Shown here: piece after piece, positions 17,711 through 27,417 of the stretch
Position numbering within the stretch: the first letter of the stretch is position 1
Layout of the letters: each line of letters begins with the position of its first letter
NCBI GenBank assembly: GCA_945893045.1
Contig: CAMDEA010000020.1
Coordinates: forward strand, 1-64,000
DNA length: 64,000 nt
DNA from: Planctomyces sp. SH-PL62
GTDB lineage: Bacteria; Planctomycetota; Planctomycetia; Planctomycetales; Planctomycetaceae
Direction of reading: 5' to 3'
Notes under the pieces: generated by a model
Seen by the model: the letters and a program-made list of their open reading frames with translations, nothing else
Databases searched by the model: none
Told to the model about the DNA's origin: nothing
Program-made: the position numbers and the translations under genes

Positions 17711-19572
17711 TCGCGCAGCGCGGCGACGAGGGCCTCTTCACGACGCTGTGTGGGAGAAATGTGAGTGGTTGACGTTCCCGGCGATGGATTCGTGGGCACG
17801 GGTTCGCGCAATTGGCGACGCAAGACTTTGCCCAGGAAGTTGCGCGGCAGATCGGCGGTCTGAATCTCGACGATCTTCGGCCGCTTGTAAGCAGCGAGGT
17901 TTTCCTTGCAGAACGCATCGAACGTTCGGCGATCGAAACGGGCATCCGATTTCATCACGAGCACCGCTTTGACCAACTCGCCGTAATTGGGATTCGGGAC
18001 TCCGACGACAGCGGCATCCGCGACGCCAGCGAAGCGGCGGAGGATCTGCTCGACATCGCACGGGTACACGTTGAAGCCGGAAGTGATGATGAGATCCTTC
18101 TTGCGATCGACGATTTTCAAGAACCCGTCGCGATCAATCGTCGCCAAGTCCCCCGTGTGCAGCCATCCGTTGCGAATGACCTGAGCCGTCGCGGAGGGGT
18201 TGTTCCAATACCCCAGCATGACCTGCGGCCCTTGGACGACCAACTCACCCACTTCGCCGGGTGGCAGCGTGAGTTCGCCCGTTTCCGCATCGACGATCTT
18301 CACGTTGGTGTCCGGCAGAGGAAGTCCGATCGTGCCGCTGCGAGCATTGCCACTCAGCGGGCCGGCCGTCACGCACGGACTGCACTCGCTGAGTCCATAG
18401 CCTTCGACAACTTCCGCACCAGTGTGCCGCGTGAATTCCTCGGCCAGCTTGGGGTCCAGTGGAGCTCCGCCGACTTGCACATGCTGGAGCTTGCGCGTCC
18501 GCAGCGGCTTGAGTCGGAAGATCTCGTTGAGCGAGGCCAGCATCGCCGGCACCGCGCTGAAGGTGGTCGGTTCGTGCTGCTCGATCAGTTGCACGACCAC
18601 GCGCGGGATGAACCGGTGCAGCAGAATCTGCGTGGTGGCCAGCGCCGTCCCGCACAGAAGATTGCCGACCAGGCCAAAACAATGGAAGAACGGCGCGACG
18701 GAGATGCTGGTGTGCTGAGCAACTTCACCCTCGGCCCAGGCGAAGAGTTGCCAAGTGTTCGCCACCAAGTTGCGATGGCTGAGAGTGACCGCCTTCGGCG
18801 CGCCGGTCGTCCCCCCCGTGGGCAGAATATAGGCCGCATCAGAAAGGGACGCCGGCACGACCGGTTGGAGAAGCGGTCGGCACTGCGCGAGTTCGTCATG
18901 GAAGTCGTGTTGATTCGGTCCATCCAGCGGAGGCCAGAATCCCAAGCGACGCATCCGTGCGAAGGCGTAACCTAACCGCATCCAACCGGGCAGCCGGTCT
19001 TGCAGAGTCGTGAAGACAATGTGCCGGGGCTTGTAATTCCCCTTGAGTACCAGCGGAGCCAGCAGATCCAAAGCGATGACAACGCGACAATCGGTCGCGG
19101 TCAGGATGTTGTCGATCTCGTTGGGCACGCTGAGCGGACTGAGGGCCACGGCGATCGCACCGGCCATCCAGGCGCCGTTGATGGCCGAGATGTACTCCGG
19201 CATATTCGGCAGCAGGATGCCGACGCGGTCACCCGGCCGAATGCCGTACTTCACGAGCATCGCGGCCACTCGCCGAGCCTCTGCGGCGACCTCGGCAAAC
19301 GTCAGATGTTGCTTGTAGTAATGACACGCGATGCGATCCGGGTACGTCGCCGCGGTCTTCGCGAGAAATCCCCACGCCGGAAAGTCCGGATAGTTGAGCG
19401 TCGCCGGCACCTTCTCCGGATAGTGAGCCAGCCACGGCTGCGGTGGCAGAGAGGGCTCGGTGTCGATCTTGTTCGATACGATGCCATGCCACTGTGTCAC
19501 AGGGGCGGCAATGTCGATTGCTCGTTCAATGGCCGGTTTCAAGCCGACCGTGTCGGGCACAAGGGTCCGCAT
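17707..19572 (-). CDS. acyl-CoA ligase (AMP-binding, long-chain type), 621 aa
   Basis: Activates a carboxylic acid with ATP to acyl-AMP and probably acyl-CoA. ANL-family core motifs are all present: PTGGTTGAPKAV (P-loop, about 235-246), VEGYGLSECSPCV (about 370-382), HTGDLATIDRDGFLKI (about 455-470), DRKKDLIITSGFNVYP (about 472-487), and LPRNFLGKVLRRQL with the catalytic Lys near the C-terminus (about 575-588). Sequence character is closest to FadD-like long-chain ligases. First gene of the ligase-ALDH-SDR operon. Cytoplasmic or peripheral membrane. Chain-length preference cannot be read from sequence. Confidence 0.9.
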   Translation of the reverse strand: MRTLVPDTVGLKPAIERAIDIAAPVTQWHGIVSNKIDTEPSLPPQPWLAHYPEKVPATLNYPDFPAWGFLAKTAATYPDRIACHYYKQHLTFAEVAAEARRVAAMLVKYGIRPGDRVGILLPNMPEYISAINGAWMAGAIAVALSPLSVPNEIDNILTATDCRVVIALDLLAPLVLKGNYKPRHIVFTTLQDRLPGWMRLGYAFARMRRLGFWPPLDGPNQHDFHDELAQCRPLLQPVVPASLSDAAYILPTGGTTGAPKAVTLSHRNLVANTWQLFAWAEGEVAQHTSISVAPFFHCFGLVGNLLCGTALATTQILLHRFIPRVVVQLIEQHEPTTFSAVPAMLASLNEIFRLKPLRTRKLQHVQVGGAPLDPKLAEEFTRHTGAEVVEGYGLSECSPCVTAGPLSGNARSGTIGLPLPDTNVKIVDAETGELTLPPGEVGELVVQGPQVMLGYWNNPSATAQVIRNGWLHTGDLATIDRDGFLKIVDRKKDLIITSGFNVYPCDVEQILRRFAGVADAAVVGVPNPNYGELVKAVLVMKSDARFDRRTFDAFCKENLAAYKRPKIVEIQTADLPRNFLGKVLRRQLREPVPTNPSPGTSTTHISPTQRREEALVAALRE

Positions 19573-20096
19573 GTCACACCTCGCGAGCCTGCCAGCGCAG
19601 ACTCGGTTGGAGTTGGTACACGCACGAACCGCCGCAGGAGGATCGAATCATTCGCCCCGGAGCAAGTCGCTCCGGAAGCCAGACCACTTCGGCAGTGAGT
19701 GTGGCGATCAACGTCGTTGGTGATGGGAAGGTCCAGCGGCGAGTTGATCTGGGATGCTGGGAAGACGTGTTGTGTAAGCATCGCCGCTAGAACCATAACG
19801 GCAGGATGGGTCGGGACAATTGAGGAAACCTTGCGCATCGCATGAATTCCTCTTCAGGCGAGGGCTTTTAATCAAAGTGACGAGTTGAGCGCTTGCAGCG
19901 AGACGTGTAGCAGACAAGACAGCAGCGCTACCAGATCAGATGCTTCAGCGCGGCGTCGAAGGCATCCAACACGGAGAGGCTGTGAAGATTTGCCGCCAGA
20001 ATCATGGGGCACGTTTCCAATGTGCCTGAAAAGAAGCACGATGAAATCGTGCTCCACGAGAGGGGCGCAGCCTCGGAGACTCAGGCAACGACAGCG
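19573..20096. other. intergenic stretch without a supported gene
   Basis: This 524-base gap separates the start of the ligase operon from the murB stop. Short frames exist but none has coding character or homology I recognise. A small hairpin (GCACGATGAAATCGTGC at about 20036-20052) could terminate murB transcription. Two similar words (CAGCGCTACCAGA) occur near 19923 and 20091. The ligase promoter should lie in the part near 19573-19700. Confidence 0.5.
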
Positions 20097-20975
20097 CTAC
20101 CAGACCTGAATCTCCAGCTCCAAATCGACGCCGAACTGCTCGGCGATTTTGGAGCGGACCAGGTCGATCAGCCGCAGCACGTCGTCCGACTTGCAGCCAT
20201 CATGAGTGATGACGAAGTTGGCGTGGCGATCGGAGATCTCGGCACCACCGAGGCGGGTGCCTTTGAGACCGGCTTGGTCGATCAATGCCCCAGCGCTCTG
20301 GCCGCGCGGGTTCTTAAAGATGCAGCCAGCCGACTGGTCGGACAGCGGCTGCGTCGCCTTCTTCATGATCCAGAGCTTCCGCATCCGGGTCGTGATGTCA
20401 TCCGGGTCGTCCGACCGAAGCTGGAAAGTCCCTTCCAGAATGAACGGCTCGGCGATGTTGCTGGACCGATAAGCGAAGCTCAGGTCGTCGCCGGTGCGGG
20501 TGACGATTTCGCCCTTGGCCGTCATCGTCGTGACGGAGCGGGCGGTTTCGGAAATCTCACCCGATTTGCCCCCGGCGTTTCCCTTCAATGCGCCGCCGAC
20601 CGTGCCGGGAATCCCGGCCAAGACTTCCAGTCCCGCTAGGCCAGCGCGGACGCTGATCGAGATCGCCTGCGAGAGCAACGCTCCGGAACCGGCTCGCAAC
20701 GTCGTGCCGTCCACGGTCAACTCGGCAAAACTGGCATTCGCCAGGCGGATGACCGCGCCGCTGACTCCCTCGGCACGAATCAGCAGGTTGGAGCCGCCAC
20801 CCAGGACATGGATCGGAATCCCGTTCTCGTGGCAGCAGACGATGACACGTTGCAGTTCGGCCTGATCGCGCGGCTCAAGAAAGAATTGAGCGGGGCCGCC
20901 AAGGTTCATCCAGGTGAGCGGGGCCAGCGGCTTATCGTGTTGCAGAATGTCGCTGAAGTCTTCGAGTAAGCTCAT
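20097..20975 (-). CDS. murB: UDP-N-acetylenolpyruvoylglucosamine reductase
   Basis: FAD-dependent reduction of UDP-GlcNAc-enolpyruvate to UDP-MurNAc, second step of peptidoglycan precursor synthesis, cytoplasmic. Visible motifs: NLGGPAQFF (about 24-32), [11 protein letters not shown] (FAD pyrophosphate loop, about 57-67), [16 protein letters not shown] (about 126-141), FAYRSSN with the catalytic-region YR (about 175-181), and SAGCIFKNP with the proton-donating region, here a Cys-containing type (about 225-233). The conserved C-terminal Glu lies in LELEIQVW. 292 aa is normal. Its start overlaps the end of murC by 44 bases, so the pair is co-transcribed. Confidence 0.95.
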   Translation of the reverse strand: MSLLEDFSDILQHDKPLAPLTWMNLGGPAQFFLEPRDQAELQRVIVCCHENGIPIHVLGGGSNLLIRAEGVSGAVIRLANASFAELTVDGTTLRAGSGALLSQAISISVRAGLAGLEVLAGIPGTVGGALKGNAGGKSGEISETARSVTTMTAKGEIVTRTGDDLSFAYRSSNIAEPFILEGTFQLRSDDPDDITTRMRKLWIMKKATQPLSDQSAGCIFKNPRGQSAGALIDQAGLKGTRLGGAEISDRHANFVITHDGCKSDDVLRLIDLVRSKIAEQFGVDLELEIQVW

Positions 20976-22386
20976 GCTGAATCCGATTGATGTCGCCAGC
21001 CCCCATGGTGATTAACACGTCTCCAGGGCGGGCGGCATCGTCTAGTTCGTCCATCAGCCGGTCAAGCGACGGCAGCAACCGCGCCGATTGACCGCGCGAC
21101 GCGATCAGTTCCGCCAGTTCCGCGTTCGTTTGCTCGGCGGTGGCCGAGCCTGCTTCGCGAGCCGTGAAGATCGGTGCGAGGAACACTTCGTCCGCGGAAC
21201 CCAAACTTTCCGCGAAGTCTTCCAGGAGTGCCCGAGTGCGCGATTCCTGATGCGGCTGAAACGCACACAGCAACCGCCGGCCGGGGAACTGCTCGCGAGC
21301 CGTCTGCAACGTCGCCTGCACTGCGGTCGGGTGATGAGCGTAATCGTCAATCAATGTCACGCCGTGCCACGATCCGAGCACCTCAAACCGCCGTTTTGTC
21401 CCGCGAAACTCGCTCAACCCCGCGCGGATTGCGTTGGCCGAGACCCCCAGGTGATGACACATCGCCACCGCCGCGATTGCATTCAAAACATTGTGCCGGC
21501 CAGGGACTCGCAGGCTGACTTCGGTGAAGAACCGATCGCCGTAGAAGACTCGGAAGTGCAAGCCCTCCGACGTCGGCCGCAGGTCCGCCGCCCACCAGTC
21601 GGAACAGTCTCGCAATGAAAACGTCTCGATCTGCGCGAGACTCGATGCCGCCGCGACACGAGTCGACTCGCAATCGCCTCGAATGATCAGATGCCCGTGC
21701 GACGGCAATTGACTGGCGAACTCGGCAAACGCTTCTCGCGTTTCCATCAGGTTGTGGAAACAGTCGAAATGATCCGCCTCAATTCCCGTCAGCACCGCGT
21801 GTGTCGGAGACAGAGTCAGAAAGTTCTTCTGATACTCGCAGCTCTCCACGACGAAGAGTTTGCTCTCGCCCGCCCAGCCGGAGACTCCATTCGAGACGAG
21901 TTCCGCTCCGATCACCGCACTCGGCGACAAACCCGCATCGCGCAGCACGGACGCGACCATCGCCGTCGTCGTGCTCTTGCCGTGCGTACCGGCGATCGAG
22001 ACGCCGATGCGCGTCTTCATCAGCTCGCCGAGCAGTTCGTGGAACGACCACTGCGGGAGGCCCAGTTGTTCGGCCCGGATTCGTTCCGGGTTAAAGGCCG
22101 CGATCGCTGGGCTGTAAACCAACAGGTCCGCATCGCCGGGCACGAAATCCGCCGAGTGTCCACGATGCACTTGGAAACCTTTGCGGCCCAGCTTCTCCAA
22201 GCTGTTGGGCGGAGGCTGCCAATCAGAGCCGGACACCGTCCAGCCCAATCCGCTGAGCATTTCGGCCAGAGCCTTCATGCCCGAACCGCAGATACCAACG
22301 AGGTGCGCCACAGGACATTCGCGATCCGTCGGCAATCCCGATAACCGCGAGCGAGCCACCGCCGTCAACGCCGGAGCAACGATCAT
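20932..22386 (-). CDS. murC: UDP-N-acetylmuramate--L-alanine ligase
   Basis: ATP-dependent addition of L-Ala to UDP-MurNAc in peptidoglycan synthesis. N-terminal Rossmann loop [20 protein letters not shown]-binding [11 protein letters not shown], the ligase motif [10 protein letters not shown], and [10 protein letters not shown] of the C-terminal domain are all present in order. I place the start at ATG 22386 because AAGGA sits about eight bases upstream; ATG 22395 three codons earlier has no spacing for that site. Slightly long N-terminal leader before the Rossmann loop. Upstream of murB in the same operon. Shows that this lineage keeps the peptidoglycan pathway. Confidence 0.95.
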   Translation of the reverse strand: MIVAPALTAVARSRLSGLPTDRECPVAHLVGICGSGMKALAEMLSGLGWTVSGSDWQPPPNSLEKLGRKGFQVHRGHSADFVPGDADLLVYSPAIAAFNPERIRAEQLGLPQWSFHELLGELMKTRIGVSIAGTHGKSTTTAMVASVLRDAGLSPSAVIGAELVSNGVSGWAGESKLFVVESCEYQKNFLTLSPTHAVLTGIEADHFDCFHNLMETREAFAEFASQLPSHGHLIIRGDCESTRVAAASSLAQIETFSLRDCSDWWAADLRPTSEGLHFRVFYGDRFFTEVSLRVPGRHNVLNAIAAVAMCHHLGVSANAIRAGLSEFRGTKRRFEVLGSWHGVTLIDDYAHHPTAVQATLQTAREQFPGRRLLCAFQPHQESRTRALLEDFAESLGSADEVFLAPIFTAREAGSATAEQTNAELAELIASRGQSARLLPSLDRLMDELDDAARPGDVLITMGAGDINRIQHELTRRLQRHSATR

Positions 22387-22533
22387 CGAAAACATTCCTT
22401 GAGGGAGTTCTCAGAGCCGCTATCGCCACCTATCGGCCGAGCGGTCGAGTCCTCTTCACCGCCGAGCCTTCCGTGGCCGTCGCGCGGATCGTAGCGGTTC
22501 CCCCGAATCCGGGGAGTACGAGTTTTCCTCGGC

Positions 22534-22646
22534 CGAAACGCCCCCATCGACCTTGTGTCGATGGAGCGAAAGAGGGAGAGCTAATCACCCGGACGATCAG
22601 TTGTTTTCAGACCCCATCCGCCTCGTGCGGATGGTGAATCAGATTT
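22534..22646. repeat. repeat shared with 56826-56948, upstream of the oxidoreductase gene
   Basis: Contains CATCGACCTTGTGTCGATGG (hairpin) and, from 22608, a 38-base block including CCATCCGCCTCGTGCGGATGG (hairpin) that is identical at 56910-56947. Both copies sit in 5' intergenic regions, here upstream of the gene at 22761 and there upstream of the ABC gene. The rest of the 374-base gap between divergent genes (22387-22760) should hold both promoters; I could not assign -35/-10 boxes with confidence. Confidence 0.75.
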
Positions 22647-22760
22647 AGAGTCGATGAACACCCAGCAATCTGCTTCACGATTCAACCTCAAAATCCTTGC
22701 TGGCGACCTAACCGAGAAATAACCAGACTGCCACGAAACTCTCTACGAAAGGAGCCCTCG

Positions 22761-24947
22761 ATGCGGCGTATGAAAAGTGGCGGCGGCTGGAAAGCCATCT
22801 GGTATTCGCTGCGGCTGGCGAACCGAGTCGGCTGGCGGCGGATGTGGCAAGCCATGAGCAGCCGCAACGCCTGCAAGACCTGCGCGCTCGGCATGGGCGG
22901 ACAACTCGGCGGCATGGTCAACGAGGGAGGCCACTTCCCGGAGGTCTGCAAGAAGTCGTTCCAAGCGATGGCCTCCGACATGCAAGCCGGCATCCGCCCG
23001 GAGTTCTTCGCACGCTACGGCTTCAACGAACTGCGAGCCCTCACACCGCGCGAACTGGAACTGAGCGGCCGACTGAGCGAACCGCTCTACGCCGGCCCCA
23101 ACGACGCCGGCTACCGAACGATCTCCTGGGACGAAGCCTTCGACAAGATCGCCGCCAAGCTGCGCGACGCCGGACCAACCCAGAGTTTCTTCTACGCCAG
23201 TGGCCGATCATCCAACGAGGCGGGCTTCTTACTGCAATTGCTCGCCCGATTGTTCGGGACCAACTACGTCAACAACTGCTCGTATTACTGCCATCAAGCC
23301 AGCGGAGTCGGACTGGCCAGCAGCGTCGGACAGGGAACCGGCACGATCCGACTGGAAGACCTCGACGGCTGCGATCTCTACATCCTGATCGGCGGCAATC
23401 CCGCCTCGAACCATCCGCGGCTGATGCGCAGCTTGATGCAGATTCGGCGGCGCGGCGGCAAGGTGATCGTCGTCAACCCGGCCAAGGAACTCGGCCTCGT
23501 CAACTTCCGAGTCCCCAGCGATCCCTGGAGCCTGCTGTTCGGCTCAGAGATTGCCAGCCAGTACGTGCAGCCGCACATCGGCGGTGACATCGCCTGGCTG
23601 ACCGGAGTCATCAAGATCGTGCTCGAACGCGGCGTTCTCGACCGCGAGTTCATCGACCAACACACCGAAAACTTTGAGGCTCTCCGCCAGCAAGTCGAAT
23701 CGACAAGCTGGGCCGACATCGAAGCCGGTTCCGGCGTGACGCGGCAATCCCTCGAAGAATCCGCCACGACCTTCCTCGCCGCGAAGAACGTCGTCATCGG
23801 CTGGACAATGGGCATCACGCATCACCTGCACGGCGTCGAGAACGTGCAGATGATCGCGAACCTCGCACTGCTGCGCGGCATGGTCGGCCGCAGCAACGCC
23901 GGCCTGATGCCGATCCGCGGACACAGCAACGTGCAAGGACTTGGCTCCGTCGGCGTCAGCCCAACGCTCAAGAAAGCCCTGCTGGATCGGTTCGAGCAAC
24001 GTCTCGGAGTCAAAGCCCCCACCTCACCGGGCCTCGACACGATGGCCTGCATGGATGCGGCGTATCGCGGAGAGATGCGAGCCGCGCTCAGTCTTGGCGG
24101 CAATCTCTTCGGCAGCAATCCAGACGCGCGCTTCGCCGAGGACGCGATCGGCAAGCTCGACCTCGTCGCGTACCTCAGCACAACGCTCAACACGGGACAC
24201 GCCTGGGGTCGCGCGAAAGAAACGCTGATCCTGCCCGTGCTGCCGCGCGACGAAGAACCGCAGCCGACCACGCAAGAGTCGATGTTCAGCTTCGTCCGCC
24301 TCTCAGCCGGCGGAGCATCGCGCGTCCCCGGCGCGCGCAGCGAAGTCTCGATCCTCGTCGAACTCGCGCGCCGAGTGCTCGGCGATTCGGTCAGCGGTTC
24401 GCTGAACTGGTCCGACTTGCACAGCCATTCCGCCGTGCGCCGCCTGATCGCCGACCTGATCCCCGGCCTCGAACCGATTGGCGACATCGACCAAACGAAA
24501 CGCGAGTTCCACATCCCCGGCCGCGACCTCGCCGGCCGCAAGTTCCCGACACCTTCCAGCCGAGCCAAATTCCACGCCGTGCCTCTGCCGTCGGCCCCCG
24601 ATCCGCACGACCGCCGAATGCGGCTGATGACCGTCCGCTCGGAAGGCCAATTCAACTCCGTCGTCTACGACGAGGAAGACATCTATCGCGCTCAAGAACG
24701 CCGCGACGTCCTCTTACTCAACGAACTCGATCTCGACCGCCTCGGCCTCAAACCCGATCAACGAGTCCGCGTCCGCAGTACCACCGGTGAGATGCGTTGG
24801 CTGTTGGCTCGCCCCTTCGACATCCGCCCCGGCAATGCGCTGGCTTATTACCCCGAAGCGAACGTCCTGGTCCCGCGCTCGGTCGATCCGCTATCGAAAA
24901 CTCCCGGCTTCAAATCGGTGTTGGTCGAAATTCTTCCAGAGGAGTAG
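22761..24947 (+). CDS. YdeP/FdhF-type molybdopterin oxidoreductase, 728 aa
   Basis: Member of the molybdopterin (bis-MGD) oxidoreductase superfamily, formate-dehydrogenase-H-like YdeP branch. The N-terminus has only a CKTCALG pair (about residues 38-44) instead of the four-Cys 4Fe-4S motif plus Tat signal of periplasmic relatives, so the protein is probably cytoplasmic. NNCSYYCHQASGVGL (about 171-185) contains the candidate Mo ligand region, and LYILIGGNPASNHPR plus MPIRGHSNVQGLGSVG are cofactor-binding segments. The C-terminal molydop-binding domain starts near residue 615 (MRLMTVRSEGQFNSVVYDE). ATG 22761 follows AAGGAG. Substrate unknown; related YdeP proteins are linked to acid resistance in Escherichia coli. 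Confidence 0.88.
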   Translation: MRRMKSGGGWKAIWYSLRLANRVGWRRMWQAMSSRNACKTCALGMGGQLGGMVNEGGHFPEVCKKSFQAMASDMQAGIRPEFFARYGFNELRALTPRELELSGRLSEPLYAGPNDAGYRTISWDEAFDKIAAKLRDAGPTQSFFYASGRSSNEAGFLLQLLARLFGTNYVNNCSYYCHQASGVGLASSVGQGTGTIRLEDLDGCDLYILIGGNPASNHPRLMRSLMQIRRRGGKVIVVNPAKELGLVNFRVPSDPWSLLFGSEIASQYVQPHIGGDIAWLTGVIKIVLERGVLDREFIDQHTENFEALRQQVESTSWADIEAGSGVTRQSLEESATTFLAAKNVVIGWTMGITHHLHGVENVQMIANLALLRGMVGRSNAGLMPIRGHSNVQGLGSVGVSPTLKKALLDRFEQRLGVKAPTSPGLDTMACMDAAYRGEMRAALSLGGNLFGSNPDARFAEDAIGKLDLVAYLSTTLNTGHAWGRAKETLILPVLPRDEEPQPTTQESMFSFVRLSAGGASRVPGARSEVSILVELARRVLGDSVSGSLNWSDLHSHSAVRRLIADLIPGLEPIGDIDQTKREFHIPGRDLAGRKFPTPSSRAKFHAVPLPSAPDPHDRRMRLMTVRSEGQFNSVVYDEEDIYRAQERRDVLLLNELDLDRLGLKPDQRVRVRSTTGEMRWLLARPFDIRPGNALAYYPEANVLVPRSVDPLSKTPGFKSVLVEILPEE

Positions 24948-25161
24948 CTCTTGCTGAGATCAATCGGGAGAGTGCCCAACCATCGAAGATGTTTTCCTCC
25001 TCGCTCCATCGCCGCGTCTCACGACGACTGAGGTTGGTTGCTCCTGATGCCAAGGGATGACAAGATGACACCTGATCCATTGGGCGATCAATCAGGCTCT
25101 GTCGAGATCGCGGCTCGGTGGACCAGCGCCACTCAAGACTTCTTCCAGCGAGGAGCGAGGC

Positions 25162-27381
25162 ATGATCGGTCCATTTTCAACGGCGGCGGAAGTTCGTCGC
25201 GGCTATCACAGCGGCCTGTCCGGGAGAATGATCTATCCCGACAGGCAGCGCCTGTTGGCTGCTGACGGTTCTCCACGGAGAGTCATCCGGTTTGAAACAG
25301 CGAAGTACCGGCCGCCATTTCAAGTCACCTTGCGCACGGAGCGAACCGGTTGGCAATTCGATCACATCGGAGAATTCAAGGTTTCTGAGAATCGCTGGGA
25401 ATTTGTTTTGGACGGACACCAGTTTGACGGAGCGTGGAAATACAAACTCGTGCTCGACGGCAAGTTCTGGATGCGCGGCGACGACGCTCAATTGGAAGAT
25501 TGGGAGAGCTATCACGACCTCTACGATGGGCATGTGTTATTTGGTTACGAAATCAAATTTGAAACGGCCCTCTGGTATCCCAACCATCTGGTCACGCTCC
25601 GCAACAGTCACGATGGTTGGGGACGAGACCTCTTGGGTGCCTTCCGAGGCAATACCTGGGAATGGTTCCTGGATGCGATCTATTACCCAGCGGACTTGGA
25701 ATACAAACTCGTCCTGGATCGCACGCAGTACATGCAGGGGCCGAACCAACAACTTCAGGCCGCTCAATTCTCATACAGACTTAATGACTGGACCGCGCAG
25801 TTCGCCGCCTCGCCGTCGGCCTATCGCCACGGGTATGACAATTTCCTGGCCATCGAATCTCCGATCGAACAAGTCACGGTGCATTCGGACGGCACCGAAG
25901 GTGAGATGTACGATGTCATCATCGTCGGTTCGGGGATGGGTGGCGGAACGCTCGCGGACGACCTCTCTGACCGGGGCGCAAAAGTTCTTCTTTTGGAAGC
26001 CGGGGGACTATGGTTTCCGGTCCACATGAATGAGTTGCCGCGCAGCGAAGTGAGCTTTGTCGGTCGCGATCAGCTCGGCCATTTCGTCAATTCAAGCGGG
26101 GTCTTTTTCAATCCGGGTGTGCATTTCAACTTGGGCGGCCGATCGGTGTATTGGTCCGGGCTGATTCCCAGAATGCAGAGATGGGAGCTGCGCGACGTCT
26201 GGCCCGCCTCGGTGCGCGACTACCTCTTCCAACCGAACGGAGCGGGTGAAACGGGCTACGACCGTGCGGAGAAGCTGATGAAGATCGGCAAGTCGCTTGG
26301 GCCGTATGCGGAGCGAGTGCTCGATCAACTCCGCACTAATCTCTATCCCGACTATGAGGTGATCGACCTGCCGCGTTCGTTCCACCAGCCGGATATCGAC
26401 GAAGCCGGAGAACTCCAGAACGTCCTGCGAAGGTCCAACGGAGCGTTCTCAACTGCGGATTTGCTGCTGGACTCGCTGGGGTTCAGCGGTTCGGCGGGAC
26501 GTCAGAATCTCCGAGTCAACTTGCACCGTCTCGCCACCCGGATCGAGACTTCGCAACAAGCGGCCACCGCGGTGGTTTGTCAGGATCTCGTGGGGCGCGT
26601 CGAGCGTCGCTACCGGGGTCGCTACATCGTGCTCTCCTGCGGATCGTTGGAAAGTCCAAAGCTCGCGATCAACAGCGGACTGACGGACCCCAACCACAAG
26701 ATGGGGAAGGGACTCACGGATCATCCCGCGTACCATTATCGAAAACTGCATGAATTGAGGCCGGACAATGTCAGTTATGAATGGCTCGGCGATCCTCGCG
26801 GCCACGCGAAAGTCCTGATCCGCCACACTGGAGCCACCAGTCAAATTCACGCTTACAACATCGAGTTGCTCATCAACGCGCAATTCTGGGACACGCGACA
26901 TGCCGACGAAGATCTGTGGAAGCGAGTCGTTGCCGGACAGATGTCGCACGTCGAAATCAAATTCATTTTCGACAGTCCGCTGAACGATGGGAATAGCATC
27001 ATTCCGCAGGGAGAGGGCCGGAAACCCGTGGTGACTGTCGCCAAGAATTTTGCACCCGATCATTACAAGCAGGAGTTGGTGGATGTGCGGAATCGCGTCC
27101 TCGGCCATTTGGGAATCACCGGTCTGACGACTTCCTGGGTTGACGATGAGTGGGGGCTGGGAGTGGACGGCAGCGTTCATCATGCCGGTGGAACGCTGCG
27201 GATGAGCGCGGATGGAAGCGGTGTCGTGGATGAGTATTTGAAGTTCCTCGCCTATGACAATCTCTATTGCTGTGACGTCTCGGTGTCCCCCTCGATCCCC
27301 GCGGCGAATCCCTCGTTGACGTTGACGGCACTGGCGCAGCGTCTTTCCGACACGCTGGCGGCCAGGCTCGGCCTGCCGTAG
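25162..27381 (+). CDS. GMC-family oxidoreductase fused to two carbohydrate-binding-like domains, 739 aa
   Basis: Residues about 45-115 and 130-205 are tandem, related beta-sandwich modules, each ending in YKLVLDG/YKLVLDR followed by a W-or-Y M.G pattern. They resemble the AMPK/CBM48-type glycogen-binding fold. The FAD-binding domain begins with YDVIIVGSGMGGGTLADDL (about 249-267) and an LLLEAGG acidic end. The C-terminal GMC region carries HHAGGTLRM (catalytic His region, about 673) and AANPSLTLTALAQRLSDTL. No signal peptide. ATG 25162 has AGGAGCGAGG upstream. The GH13 gene follows 36 bases downstream, so a sugar or glucan-linked oxidation is likely. Substrate unknown. Confidence 0.85.
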   Translation: MIGPFSTAAEVRRGYHSGLSGRMIYPDRQRLLAADGSPRRVIRFETAKYRPPFQVTLRTERTGWQFDHIGEFKVSENRWEFVLDGHQFDGAWKYKLVLDGKFWMRGDDAQLEDWESYHDLYDGHVLFGYEIKFETALWYPNHLVTLRNSHDGWGRDLLGAFRGNTWEWFLDAIYYPADLEYKLVLDRTQYMQGPNQQLQAAQFSYRLNDWTAQFAASPSAYRHGYDNFLAIESPIEQVTVHSDGTEGEMYDVIIVGSGMGGGTLADDLSDRGAKVLLLEAGGLWFPVHMNELPRSEVSFVGRDQLGHFVNSSGVFFNPGVHFNLGGRSVYWSGLIPRMQRWELRDVWPASVRDYLFQPNGAGETGYDRAEKLMKIGKSLGPYAERVLDQLRTNLYPDYEVIDLPRSFHQPDIDEAGELQNVLRRSNGAFSTADLLLDSLGFSGSAGRQNLRVNLHRLATRIETSQQAATAVVCQDLVGRVERRYRGRYIVLSCGSLESPKLAINSGLTDPNHKMGKGLTDHPAYHYRKLHELRPDNVSYEWLGDPRGHAKVLIRHTGATSQIHAYNIELLINAQFWDTRHADEDLWKRVVAGQMSHVEIKFIFDSPLNDGNSIIPQGEGRKPVVTVAKNFAPDHYKQELVDVRNRVLGHLGITGLTTSWVDDEWGLGVDGSVHHAGGTLRMSADGSGVVDEYLKFLAYDNLYCCDVSVSPSIPAANPSLTLTALAQRLSDTLAARLGLP

Positions 27382-27417
27382 TCACGTTCCAGAAGCCGAC
27401 CGACGAAAGCCGAGTTC

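Noticed and set aside
19539..19838. Minus-strand ORF of 99 codons with a signal-like start
   Set aside because: It overlaps the ligase gene start, has low-quality composition after residue 30 and no family match.
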